64,000 nucleotides of DNA. Source: Isoetes taiwanensis (Eukaryota; Streptophyta; Lycopodiopsida; Isoetales; Isoetaceae). Of this stretch, positions 21,773 to 32,939 are shown in pieces (the first letter of the stretch is position 1; each line of letters begins with the position of its first letter). Position numbers and translations under genes: made by a program. Location: assembly GCA_021234155.1 (NCBI GenBank), contig JAJEKV010000041.1, forward strand, positions 4,766,829-4,830,828. The letters run 5' to 3'. The notes beneath the pieces are model-generated. The model searched no databases. It was not told the DNA's origin and worked only from the letters and a program-made list of their open reading frames with translations.

Positions 21773-22519
21773 AATGATGGCCAGCGCGAATCAAGCCTCA
21801 AAACAGACTTCCCGACCCGGGGGATTCACCTTTATCACATGAGCATATGCCACCTGCGTGCTTAAGGTGAGAAGAAACACCCCTATATACGTACGCAAAA
21901 GTGTTGGAAAAACACCCCTTCCGTGGAGAAAATACACTAGAATGTCAGTCAGGGTTGCCCTTAAGGGGCTATTTATAGCCAAATGGCTATATTTTGAATA
22001 TTTTCGAAAATGAGATACTAAAGCTGAATAGGTTACTATTAAAAATAAATTATATTCTTTCGCCAAAGTTTTACCATTTCGTCCACCCGCCTTTCTTAAA
22101 TTAGCCATACATTCTTAAGCTCAGATCTAGAGTTTCGCCTTCAGTTCCATGGATCTAAGTATTTAGAATCATAGATTATTCCCTTACCAACATTGTAGAT
22201 CAAGTAATTGTTTGCTAGCTCTAGTGGACCATAGTAGAATACTAAAAAAATCAACAACTACTCAAATTTTGCTAAACATAATAGGTTTTTTTAATCCTGT
22301 AAGTTGTATGTGAATTGACATCTAATTTATTTATTTCAATTACCACATTAACGTTGGCAAGATTCGCCAGAGTTTCTATGAAATAGTTCAAGTCGCAAAA
22401 AGTAATCGCCTACAAAATTAATATAGAAAGCTTATGATTCGCCTCACCTTCTAAATCACGCCTATGCAGATATGGCCTTAAGGGCAACCATGATGTCAGT
22501 AAGAGAGGGATTTAAACCC
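21773..22519. other. Spacer with a diverged repeat shared with the ORF b end
   Basis: 21,880-21,950 and 22,520-22,585 share a diverged direct repeat (CCCCTA..TATACGTACG, a GAAAAA/GGAAAAAC-type run, then CCCCTTCC and a CACTAG box). CTTAAGGGCAACC near 22,478 has an inverted counterpart GGTTGCCCTTAAGG near 21,953. The repeats may be regulatory modules between accessory genes or traces of duplication. No gene seen. Confidence 0.5.
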
Positions 22520-22930
22520 CTAGTATACGTACGAAAACATCGAGAAAAAACCCCCTTCCACACACTCACTAGGTTTATACGGGTCTTCTGTGTGAATCCC
22601 CCGTGCTTCCCGATCTGTAGTAACGATAGGGAGGTCGGTCCCTCTCCTCCTAATGCCCTTAATGACATTCCGGGCATGATCATCGCCTCCCAACATCTCG
22701 AGCAATGTGTGGAAGTCGAGGTAGAGCTGTGAGTCATCTTCATTGAAGACACAAGCAGGCACGATTTCCTCACAGTAGAACTGAAGAAAAGCAGCGCAGT
22801 CAGGGTGCGCCTGCATGTTGTAGATGAGATCCACTTGCTGGAGCAGATGAGGATGAATAAGATCAAAGGGAACCGCGGGGTCCTAGTGTTCACCATCCAG
22901 GTACCACTGCTGTAGAGTTGGGCGAGCCAT
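22520..22930 (-). pseudogene. Chromovirus accessory ORF b, unknown function, one internal stop
   Basis: From an ATG at 22,930-22,928 (MARPTLQQWYLDGEH), an in-frame TAG follows after 15 codons; the same frame then stays open for 120 codons to 22,520. It includes AAFLQFYCEEIVPACVFNED, LYLDFHTLLEMLGGDDHARN and the basic KGIRRRG. Apart from the stop it looks coding. It sits between ORF c and the H3-bearing frame on the same strand. No family recognised. Confidence 0.45.
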
Positions 22931-23192
22931 GAGGAAGAAGGTGCAAGGGAGGAGGAGGCAAACGCTAAAAGCAAAAACGAAAATGAAACCCCAATGGGCC
23001 CAAAAGTGGCTTTATACTTTTCGGTACGTTTTCCTAGGTTATAAAAAAAATTATTATTTACTTAATAATTTACATTTAAATATACACCAAGTGGCAAAGA
23101 GACACGATTTTGAGTTTATAGCTTCAAAGAAAAATATTTTACATAGATATCGATCCTAAAATTTGTACAATAGAACAAGAAAGTTCCAACCG
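22931..23192. other. Spacer between ORF b and the H3 frame
   Basis: A/T-rich in its right half. No coding signal on the element's strand. Confidence 0.4.
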
Positions 23193-24385
23193 TCAGCGAA
23201 ATTCCCCTCGGATCCTTCTTGCGAGCTGGATATCCTTGGGCATTATGGTAACTCTTTTAGCATGAATTGCACAGAGGTTAGCATCACTCAAAATTTCCAC
23301 AAGGTATGCCTCAGCGGCTTCGTGAAGCGCAAGCAAAGCGAATGCCTGGAACCTCAGGTCGGTCTTGAAGTCTTGGGCAATTTCCCGGACCAGACGCTGA
23401 AAAGGCAGGCGGCGTATCAAAGGCTCCGCTGTCTTCTAATATTTTCGAATCTCCGCTGTAAGGACTTCCCGCCGGTCGTCGGATGTTTTGCCCTCTGAAC
23501 AATTTGCTCCCATCGCTGAGCCGATGTGTTCTTTCCGATTTGGGCGTCCCTTTGCAATCGGGTCTTGTAACCGACGCCTCCCCGTGTGGGCTTGGTAAGC
23601 TTCCTCTTTCGGTTACCCGACCTCTCCTCCTTATCCGGGACAACAGCATTCTGATCTCCTTCCTGACTCACATGTTGATCTCCTTGCTGAACAACCGTCT
23701 CACCTGCGCCCTGCTGGTTTTGGGCAACCTCCTCTGCTCTACGGACCCTCTCTCTCTCAGCATCCCGGGCCTCTTTGTCCTAGAGCACTTGTATTCACCT
23801 TGCAATCTCTGTATGGTACCGGGCCGGGTGAGCTCGCATGTCAGCTTGCACAAGGTCCATGCGGTCCTGGGTGAAGCTAGGTGGAACATTTTCGAAGATA
23901 AAACTATATAGTTCTTCATTCCAAAAGAAAGGGGGAAGATTGTAATGGTCCCTGTACATAAGCACATGGCCTTTACCAAGGTAATAAAAAAGGCTAGCCC
24001 GCTCTTCTGGTAGGCCACTAGCTATTTGCTGGAGGTCCTCTACCCTAGCAAGGTGCAAGATCCGTTGGGCCTCCGTTCGGATAAGCTCCACGGGATCCTC
24101 CTCTGGGCTGGCTAGCGGATAAAACTTAACAATGGCCCAAGCTTGATCAGGCTGCTCTACAAGAGTGTAAGGTTGGTCTGCAGCATTCAGCTTCATGAGG
24201 AAGCGTTCATTGAAATGGAAGATTGGGTAGGGGATTCTACGGCTCTTAGTGAAATGGGTCACAAGGAGGTCTAGAACAGTGTCGACCATAGGGCTATCAT
24301 CGGAGAGATGGTCTACCAGCACACTGTACAGCTGGAAGACATTCGCCTTCTTTAGGTCTACTGTAAGCTTGAAGCGCGGCGTCAT
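23193..24385 (-). pseudogene. Chromovirus accessory ORF a: novel N-terminal part fused to a histone H3 fold
   Basis: From an ATG at 24,385-24,383 (MTPRFKLTVDLKKANVFQLY) about 196 residues of unrecognised globular-looking sequence run to a TGA (23,797-23,795). The same frame goes on through a TAG (23,782-23,780), a charged helix (DKEARDAERERVRRAEEVAQ) and a basic tail (RKRKLTKPTRGGVGYKTR). After a frame shift near 23,475 it enters a clear H3 core: EIRKY, TAG (23,438-23,436) where H3 has Gln, [25 protein letters not shown], an altered alpha-2 ([19 protein letters not shown]), then [20 protein letters not shown] and IRGEFR before the stop. By eye the core is about 80% identical to canonical H3. 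The canonical N-tail (ARTKQTARKS) is absent. All three stops fit C-to-T change in CAG or CGA codons. Confidence 0.85.
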
Positions 24386-25055
24386 GGCACTAGCGATGGA
24401 TAACAAGAGAAGGAGTAGGGCGCTCAAGCTTGGATAGATGGCGCTGGATACTAGGCAGAGGCGCTAGGTGGTTAGGGCAGTTGCAAGGTAGCAATGGAGG
24501 TCGGCTATGGCGGAAGAAGAGCTCAAGTCCGGCGGCTATGGCGGCAAGAAGGCGTCCCACACTTTTCAAAAAAAAGTAACACAAATTTGAATCTACTTTT
24601 AACTTTTTGTGAAAAGTTTTTTTCAAAATTAAAAAAAAAAAAAAAAAAAAACAAACAAACAAACGCGTATTTTTATACGCGGAACCGTATGGGGCGCTGC
24701 TAGCGTTATACGCCCTTAACTTTTCGAGAAAAACACCTCATCCGACAGCAGCGCCCCTTTTGCTTTTTTGCCTTGCTGTCGCCATTTCGCCCTCGGGTAA
24801 CGTGCCCCCTAGGGTATTTGGAAGGTGACCGATCCATTGGAACCATTTTCGCCTTCATCCGAGCTACCTACAGAAAGTTATAGCCCTTCCAAACTTGGGT
24901 CCTCCAGTCGCCCTAAACTTCTTAAAAACTTACAATTTATGCACAAAACCAAACATCTAAGAGTTAAACAGTCCAACTAGCTTAAACTCCCACCTAACTA
25001 CCGAGCTAACGAGTTAGGGTTTGGTCAGTGCTATGATTTCGCAACCAAAATCACG
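24386..25055. other. 5' leader of the chromovirus
   Basis: Between the primer site and ORF a. It includes a 24-bp poly-A run with ACAAACAAACAAACG (about 24,628-24,665). No frame on the coding strand is convincing. Confidence 0.6.
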
Positions 25056-25067
25056 GCTCTGATACCA
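25056..25067 (-). other. Primer-binding site (tRNA-Met type) of the chromovirus
   Basis: On the minus strand TGGTATCAGAGC lies one base inside the 5' LTR end. It fixes the element's orientation as minus. Confidence 0.92.
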
Positions 25068-25068
25068 C

Positions 25069-26017
25069 TGTGACGCTCCCAGAACATATACGACACTCGG
25101 CCGTATACATACGGGGACTTCCCCCTCCCACGGCAACCAACTCGCCATGAGCAGGGCCCTCCGTCTATCTCGGACCATCTATAGAAAGATGCTCGAGTGA
25201 AGGACACAGAGGTGTCATTCGGCCCACGCCTTCAATGGGGCTCCTATGTCGCGGAAGCGTGCATACAAGGTTAGCATACAGCATAATCATATCATAAATA
25301 ACCACCACGAAGGGCGGCACATCCATCCAACTGATAATAACAGAGAAGATACATTTTATACTAGAGAAAACACCCCAAAACCCATGGTTCTACCCTGGCT
25401 CAGACTCCAGTGGGGATCGACTGACAGCTAGGTCTCAAGAGATCAGCAGACCGAATCTTGGCATGGCGTTGGCTGGCATAGAACATCGGCTAGGGTTGTC
25501 CACTCCATCCGCCCCTCCTGTGCACACTTTGCAGATAAGCTGAATCAATCTATAGCATCATTGTAGCCTTCCGGAGACGCAATCCCCAGGTATCACCCTT
25601 AGGGACTACCCTCGGGTTACATCTCCCCGGGTTCCGACGAGGCAGGTCAGGGAAGCGTCCCTTTCCAGAGTAGCAGTAATTCCATAGGCGAGCTAGAGAA
25701 TACGTGCCGCATCAGCGACCCCCGCATCCGTACCCGACTTACTCCCCTAAATCTACACAAAGTACAGGGTGCGTCACAGCTGTACCCAGGGAGTGTCAGA
25801 CCCATACCCGGCCTAGTTCACTGGCCGGCTATCAGGCCTAGCTCACTGTAGGAGTCCCCGTAGCCTTTTATGCTCAGGCAAGACCCCACCCCACACTTCA
25901 TCACTACGCTCCTTTTCGGGTGCTCAATCATGCCATAGAATCCACAGCTCGGTGGGTTCTTGTGCACAGGCCGCATTACTGGGAACTAAGGAAACTACTA
26001 GGAACATACTAAGAACA
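25069..26017 (-). repeat. 5' LTR of the chromovirus, inner part
   Basis: Starts TGTGACGCTCCCAGAAC on plus and matches 10,124-11,010 of the other LTR from 25,113 on. The match stops after ...ACTAAGAACA at 26,017, where the Helitron begins; it resumes at 42,495 with TAAGGCACAGAGG. Confidence 0.95.
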
Positions 26018-26054
26018 CTAGAAACGTGTGCCCGGCAATGTCGGGCATTAGTCA
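26018..26054 (-). other. Helitron 3' terminus (outer)
   Basis: Minus strand: hairpin TGCCCG-ACATTGC-CGGGCA, seven bases, CTAG, then host T (complement of A 26,017). Matches the hairpin-plus-CTRR signature. Confidence 0.9.
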
Positions 26055-26489
26055 TGGACATGTGGAATGGTTAGTGTATCATAGTTTGTACGTTGTAAAT
26101 GTAATCCATCTCTATATGTAATGGAGATCAAGAAAGTCAGATATTTATTTAATAAAGAAATAGAACTTGGCAAGTCAGCTCGTTGTAATTGTGTCCATCT
26201 TTAAATATACCTAAATTTACTTGATAGATAACCAGGATATCGCATCTAAACACACAAATCCTAAAACCATTGTTTAAAATAGTTCATTACCAAGTACACT
26301 ATTTCATGAGGACTCTAAAAGGTCGTTCACAACACATTATCGGAGGTGACAAATGTAGATGCATGTTGGTAATTTATTACTATTTTCTTATGTTATCAAT
26401 TTTGTGAGAAATGGTGGTATTCAACGATTCGTGAAATAAATATTGACCGACGGGCAAGTGTATGATGATAAATAATACCATGTGAAACG

Positions 26490-26640
26490 TAAAGTACATA
26501 AACCCCAAACCCTTAAAACCCAAAACTTGAAGAAACCCCTAAATAAATTCAAAATCCTAAATCCTTTAAATTTAACCCTGAACCCTAAATCAATGTCGAC
26601 TATTATTTTATTTCACCCTAAATCCTAAGCCCCATAACCC
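26490..26640. repeat. Degenerate telomere-like (CCCTAAA-like) tract
   Basis: Scattered AACCC/CCCTAAA motifs (CCCCAAACCC, ACCCTGAACCCTAAATC, CACCCTAAATCC) resemble the plant telomere unit but are irregular. It may be coincidence of A/C-rich DNA or an old interstitial tract. Confidence 0.35.
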
Positions 26641-28520
26641 ATATATCCATAGATGCTTAACATTTTTGCCAAATATAGAGATACACATTAAGGAAGCCAT
26701 CAATTATGCACATTTCATATGTGCTAATAATTGGTAAATTACTCACGGGAAGCTTACTTGAATGAGCTAAACCGTAACAACAAAAGTATATTTCAAAGCT
26801 TGGGAGTTTCACTCGAGTAGAACCTTGACTCTAGAGACACTTAGCCTCTTTTCCAACCAATCAATATATATTGAACATGTAGATGGAGAGCCTTATTCAA
26901 TTTCCATGTTCAATTAGCTATCGACCTTTATAAACATTCATTACCGAGGTTTAGCATTTTTTTTTTGGTCATATTAGAGCCCATGAAAAGCTTTTGGTTG
27001 TTATTTTTAGTTATGCAAAATACATAACATATATAAATCAAAGTTAATATTTCGAACTAAAATGAACAGCATTTATCTAAGCATCATCATTTAGAAATGC
27101 ATCCTTTTAATAAAACCTCAATATACACTTCACGAAATCGTTTTGGTTTATTGCTAGTTAAAATCATCTTTGAGCTTTTAGCTTCAAACTGAATGGGGAT
27201 TTGTTCCACTTTTGTTATATAAAACTTACATAAAGGAAGTCCCTAACTTTTAAACAATGCAATGCCAATTAACTTGGAAATGAATGCAGCTTTCTTATGT
27301 TTTGAAATCCCTGGCATCAACTTATTTGTGATCACCATTAAGTGTGAGTGATCTACAACATTTTTATAATATTGATGCTCATAAAATGCTAATACATTTT
27401 GTACCCGTTGCAGAGGGAGAACATGTAAATTATTTAAGCTGAACATAGGAAGCAAGTAATAAGTAAATTGAATGGTTGGACAGATATGCATATTCAAACG
27501 TGAATACATGATATGCAATGAACATGCAATGTATAATTAAAATGCTCGGCAGCCACTTAGAATATTCCAACATTATAGCATCCAAACTTCAGTTGGTATG
27601 CAATGCAACATGCACTTTTTTAATGATTAACAGTTAGTGGCTGCAAGGTGCAAGTTCTCAATTTCTACTTCAATAATTTCCTATTACATTGGACTACAAT
27701 ATCTTGAAAGTAGCAAAAATTAGAAGATATATAAACACGTTCTTCAAAAAAAAAAAAAATTAGAAGATATATATTCCATTCCACATCATTAGTTTTTCTT
27801 GGTAGTGCCAAGGCACAAATTCAGAATGTGAATTCATTTGCCATAATCTTGGATAGTCAGCCATGGAATAATATTCTAAAAATCTAATAGAAACCTACCT
27901 ATAGCTTAATACTTAGTACATGATTCAAAATGGAGTTTGATTCATGAGAACAACAACATTTTGGGAAACAGGATGCTTGCCTGGCACTTATAGATGAGGA
28001 GGTCCATAGTGCTAATTCAAGAGCTCTAACTACCACCAAGGCATGCAGACTTTGGCCAACCTGAGAAGGATATCATCAAATTCGCTCAGAACGCATCTTA
28101 AATAAAAATTGCATTGGAAGCATACATTCTTCCATTTAGACATCTTACATTATTATATTCTCAAAAAAAAATCACACATCAATCCAATAATTAGCTGAAC
28201 AGAGAAAAAGATATTCCCAGAAAGTTTACTCATAAATTTTTTTGCATTCATCGATATAAATGAAGCAAATAAAAACTGATGTTCCTGCAAGCAAGAATGC
28301 TGCCCTGCAAATCCTCATCTTGATACATAAGTAAAATCCTCATCCTGATATATAAGAGCAACAATACATCCCTATGGAATATCACACATGATGTGATCTC
28401 ATGGACATGATGCCTAGACTGCTATGATAATCAATTATGCTGAAAATGGGCACCATTCATCAAGCCATCAAATAACATTGTTGAAAAAAATAAAAGAATA
28501 ATTTACGCTTATCTATTCTC
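26640..28520. other. Helitron interior, no gene recognised
   Basis: AT-rich; the frame at 27,243-27,518 (minus) is unrecognised. A short direct repeat AATTAGAAGATATAT flanks an A-run near 27,718-27,772. Confidence 0.5.
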
Positions 28521-28522
28521 AA

Positions 28523-29336
28523 TTACACATCTCTTTGAATATCTAGCTCGCAAAACATGTATTGAAATAACGTATAGAAAATAGAACACATACTCTTGGT
28601 GCACGTAATATATGTCAAGCTGCATGTTGCAGAAGAATTTGGCTGTCTAAAGTAATGACAATATAGGACAAATGGTCTATCCTTGTCAAGATGATTTCCA
28701 TGTCCCTTTAAGAATGTTCCAACAACTCTATAAAGTTCCTGCATAAAGATCACAAATGAATCAGAAAAAGAACACGATGAGCATCAATTTAAAGCATATA
28801 TGAAATAATGAACAACAGAAAAAGAATGGAGTCTCTACACCCTCAACAGTAGGAGTTGGACTATAACCATGGGTTATGCGCTGCAGCAAACACCTACAAA
28901 CATAATGATTGTGCCACTAACCTAAGCATTCACTCATCCTCTATATCAGACAGAAATATGGAACAACCAAAATAAAAGTAGAATATAATAAAGTTTCTTG
29001 AACCTACCTGGCCACAAATACAACCAAAAGAAGATTTGTCTGCAATGCAAACAAAGTATATTGGAAAATAGAAGAGGGCGATACATGCATACTCAAACAG
29101 CCCTGCTTGGAATAAATCTCTACACTGAGCTGCATGCATAAAATTATGTTCGACATCTGCTGCAAGGATAAGATATGCTGGATAAAGTCTAAGAACAAAA
29201 CGTTATTTGACATGCTTACCAAGTCCACAGTGGGTTCTTCATAACATTGTATAAGCGATTCTAAAGCTCCTAATCTGCAAAATTGCAGAAACGAAAGAAA
29301 AAGAGTAGTAAACATATTGTGCAATCTTTTAATCAT
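28523..29336 (-). pseudogene. Captured gene fragment: several exon-like segments, family unknown
   Basis: On the Helitron sense strand, pieces with coding character sit between plausible splice sites. About 29,277-29,222: LGALESLIQCYEEPTVDL, preceded by TTTTGCAG and followed by GTAAGC. About 29,156-29,010: HNFMHAAQCRDLFQAGLFEY and on, ending before GTAGGT. About 28,740-28,690: ELYRVVGTFLKGHGNHLDK after TTTATGCAG. The alternation suggests a piece of an intron-containing host gene, perhaps a helical-repeat protein. Gene capture is typical of plant Helitrons. I cannot name the donor gene. Confidence 0.4.
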
Positions 29337-30117
29337 GCAAGGAAGGAATTCAAAAGATGTGGAAACAAACTACTTATAACCTTTTACTCTTACGATGCAT
29401 GTGAATATTTCATAACCTGAACCTATACCCTTATGCTTGTGTAACTATTTTCAGTGATCTGATCATCAAGACAATACATAAGGTTTTGATTAGCTATGGC
29501 AGGGATAGTACCTTATATGCAAGGACTTGTACTCCAACATTTTTGACATCCTGTGTCACACTTCATCCTATTCCACCATGGGTTAGATAAAAAAACGATA
29601 GATATTGAATATGTTTGGTTCCTTTTATACAACCAAATGACAATTCAAAGCCCACTCCTGCATCCTCTTGTTAGAACTAATCCATCGTTTACATGCTTAA
29701 GATAATAAGTCTACTCTTACTGCACAACTACTCTTAGAAGTATTAAAAGCTTCCAAATCGAATTGTTGGATGGCAAATGTTAACGAAAACTGCAAGATTG
29801 GATGCTGCAAGTATGCCAAGAACATTAAAAAGAAATGACAAAGCTATGGAATCCCTAAGGAGATAAAAATTTGGAAAAAAATCCTAGCCTCTGCCCTAAA
29901 TGCAAACTCCTTGCAAGGACACAAGCCATGTTCTTGGATAAAATCACAGGCCACGTTCTTGCAAGCATATAGGAAGAAGGCATTGAGTTCATTTTGAAAG
30001 TTTTAACAATCTTCTAAGAAAATTAACATCCGTTACAGATCCAATGTTTTTGTTGTATGGAGCTCATTTCCATGGACGGAAAGGATGCAATGTGCAGTTT
30101 GCAGCCAGAAAGAAAAG

Positions 30118-30228
30118 TCTGAGAGAAAGCCTAAGGGAAAAGCCTGTGTAGTATGCAGCCTGAGAGAAAAGCCTGTGTAGCAAAAAGCTAATGTGCAACC
30201 TGAGAGAAAAGCCTGTGATGCAAGAAAA
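30118..30228. repeat. Short tandem repeat, three imperfect units
   Basis: GAGAGAAAAGCCTGTGTAG-type units occur three times between 30,140 and 30,215, with a diverged fourth at the left. The coding frame across them on minus is incidental. Confidence 0.7.
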
Positions 30229-30945
30229 GTTCCAGACAATAAATTGATGGCAAAAACCGAAATTGAATTTGGGTAAAACCGAAATTTAGAGGAGATACTT
30301 GGCAGAAGAAAAAATCAGGGGCACTATCGGGATCCCAAGAACACCCTAAACCCATTCAACCAGAATGAATATAATGCATTTGTTTGAGAATAAGCTTTCA
30401 GAATAGTACATGGATCATACCATATGTGATGCACAAAAGAAGCCAGTTGCTCTGTTTTGCACCAATGCTAGACACCAACGCACTGATCTGCACCAAAGCT
30501 CTGATTCCTTAAACGTCTCCCATCTTGTTGCCTACTCTTTCGGTGATGGCTCAGCATGTATTCACGGAAAAGAAAGATTTGTTCAATTTTTATGTTAGAC
30601 AAATGAAAAGATCAGTAATGTTGCTTGCAGATAAAAATTGGCAGCATTGGTTGCAGATGAAATGCCATAAGACAAAACTTGCTGGACTTGGACTTTACTC
30701 ACCGTATGGCGATTCGCAAGAATCAAACGACCCAGTGAGGCGCCAAAATGGAAGTGAGAAATTCGTAAGAAAAGAGACGGTTGCATCAAAGCATTTTTCC
30801 ATTCAATACCAGTTCAAATTTGCATTGAATGATGGCAACCAGCGTCCTGCAGGGGAACGCAAACTGAAAGGGAACGCCGCATGCGGCGTTACATGCGGCC
30901 TTCCGTGGCACGACAATCAACGCCATCTCAAAATAAGAAAGAAGA

Positions 30946-31042
30946 GCCCGGCGTTGCCGGGCTAATGTCGTGGCTTGTATTCTTACTTGGGAAAGCAACC
31001 AGAAGCGGGGTATTCAGTGCATAACTAATCTAACAAAGTAAA
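30946..31042 (-). other. Orphan Helitron 3' hairpin lacking CTAG
   Basis: GCCCGGCGTTGCCGGGC (perfect 7-bp stem, 3-nt loop) followed by CTAATGTCGTGGCTTGT matches the sequence next to the complete ends at 31,043 and 36,254, but no CTAG lies at the proper distance. The DNA left of it (GCCGCATGCGGCGTTACATGCGGCC, about 30,880-30,900) resembles the 5'-end region near 36,150. This could be an eroded junction between two more tandem Helitrons. Confidence 0.6.
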
Positions 31043-32939
31043 CTAGTAAAGTGTGCCCGGCGTTGCCGGGCTAATGTCCTGGCTTGTGTTTTTACTTGGT
31101 ATTTAACGTCCATATATCTGCAACTTTTGAGACCATGATTCAACTTTTGAGACCATGCAACTTTTAACCCAATGATATCATGATCTAAGAGCATGTATGA
31201 CAAAAGTAACGCTGGTGACGTGATACTTCTTGTCGCCCTTCATGCTTATGCCTCATGCGGCGTTCCCCCTCCCCCTTGCGACGTTCCCTTCCCGCTTGCG
31301 TTCCCCCTTCCAGCCCATCCCAAGTTAACTGCAATGCAGTGCAGACAACAGTAAGATGCGATTGTTATGTTTGTGCATTAAACCAATGGTAATACTTAAA
31401 ATATGATGGTTATGTTTGTGCATGAAAAAGTGGTCTCCAACTGCAGAAAAGGTGTTGTGTCGTCAAAATTGTATGTGCGAGTGAAAAAACTTTGCTTCTA
31501 CGGCTATATATTTATGCACAATATTTGAAGCAAAGATCCATTTAGTAGACTCCTCTTGTAATGACACAATGTACAGTGTGTAGTTCCTATTCAAGAAAAC
31601 GAAAAGCATACCTCAATCAGCACATTAAATCCCTTCTTGTATTGTTTTTATAACTTCCTTGTCTGTCCACTACATGTCTTATTTAACCTCGGAATATCAC
31701 AGTCAAATCTTAGGAGGCAGTAATGCTACTATTCCAACTAATGGGCAGTCACTATAGTTCCACCGGCCTTCTACAGGAAATTGGTGACGTATTGTTGGAA
31801 GGTAAAAACTGGAAGTAGGAAACATCTTCTTAGTATGCATGCCATGGGATGGTCATCTTGGGGTCGATTACATAGTGTCCATATTGGATCCCCAAAGAAG
31901 AGCCTCATAGATGAAGATAACATCCTGTTATGAACACCATGCTCTTTCCTTTTATAGATTGTTTATAGCCTTGCAAACCTCGACTGATGGAAGATATCTA
32001 AAACACGTTATCAATACGCTTACCGTTGTTTTGCAGATGCAGCAGCTGAAGATGGAACATTACTACTTGCAAAATTTGTTGGAACTTCTGATGGAACAAA
32101 ACGCCTTTGATCTAGTGTGTGGATCCTCTGTTGAACCATGTTCACAATTGACAATTTCTTGGCAATCACACTTTGTAAACAGAACTTCTAACAACATGCA
32201 ACAGATACAATGGCTTGACATGACGCCAGTAAAAAATTAGACACTTATCTCTGGAAAAGGAGAAATCGGGGACTGCAAGCGACCGTAAATATGCAGGCAT
32301 ACATCCCTGATTCAGGTCCTCATCAATAATACTGGTTACACTCTGCCTCTTCCTATGAATATTTCTCTAACAAATATTAACAAAAGGCATGCAATCCTGG
32401 TGTGTCAGCAAAACAGATGAATCAGAATTGTCGAGGGGGCTGCTGAATCAAGGGGCTGAATTGAATTGAAACTTGTTGCAACCTTGTAACAACATGGTTG
32501 AGCACATAAATAATCAGTTTTTTTATTGATTTTAACCTTACCAAAGCAGCTTCAACATAGATCAGTTGGATATAACCATGTACAATGATAGTATGCCTTA
32601 ACATGATTTACCAATGAAGTCAACAGTCCAGAGTTATATTTACACAATAAGGATTATTCTGCAGCATTCAGCACAATCTTCCATATCTACATGATTTTGG
32701 TTTGTAGCATAATAGAGAAAACATGGCATTTCTTCAATCCCAGCAATGGTATTGTAACTAACGTCAATGCTTAAGGCTTTCTATCATAGATGTCTCCAGC
32801 TGGTAAAACTTGTGTAAGGGGATGACACAGATGCAGTCAGACCATTACTGCATGTGGCAATAAGATTTCTCTTGATTGTCAAAGTAAAAGTAAAGTAGTC
32901 CATATATTACGTGAAGAATCAAGCACACAAATGTTTAAC

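Noticed and set aside
22520-22930. H2A-like fold in ORF b (LEMLGG..HARN resembling LELAGNAARDN)
   Set aside because: Too short and without the following loop and alpha-3 pattern; treated as chance.
23193-23471. Ordinary host H3 gene or processed H3 copy that landed in the element
   Set aside because: Not fully excluded, but the canonical H3 tail is absent, the upstream frame is a long non-histone sequence on the same strand, and the position between primer site and gag on the coding strand favours an element gene.
25056-25067. tRNA gene fragment
   Set aside because: The tRNA-Met complement here is the retrotransposon primer site; no tRNA fold surrounds it.
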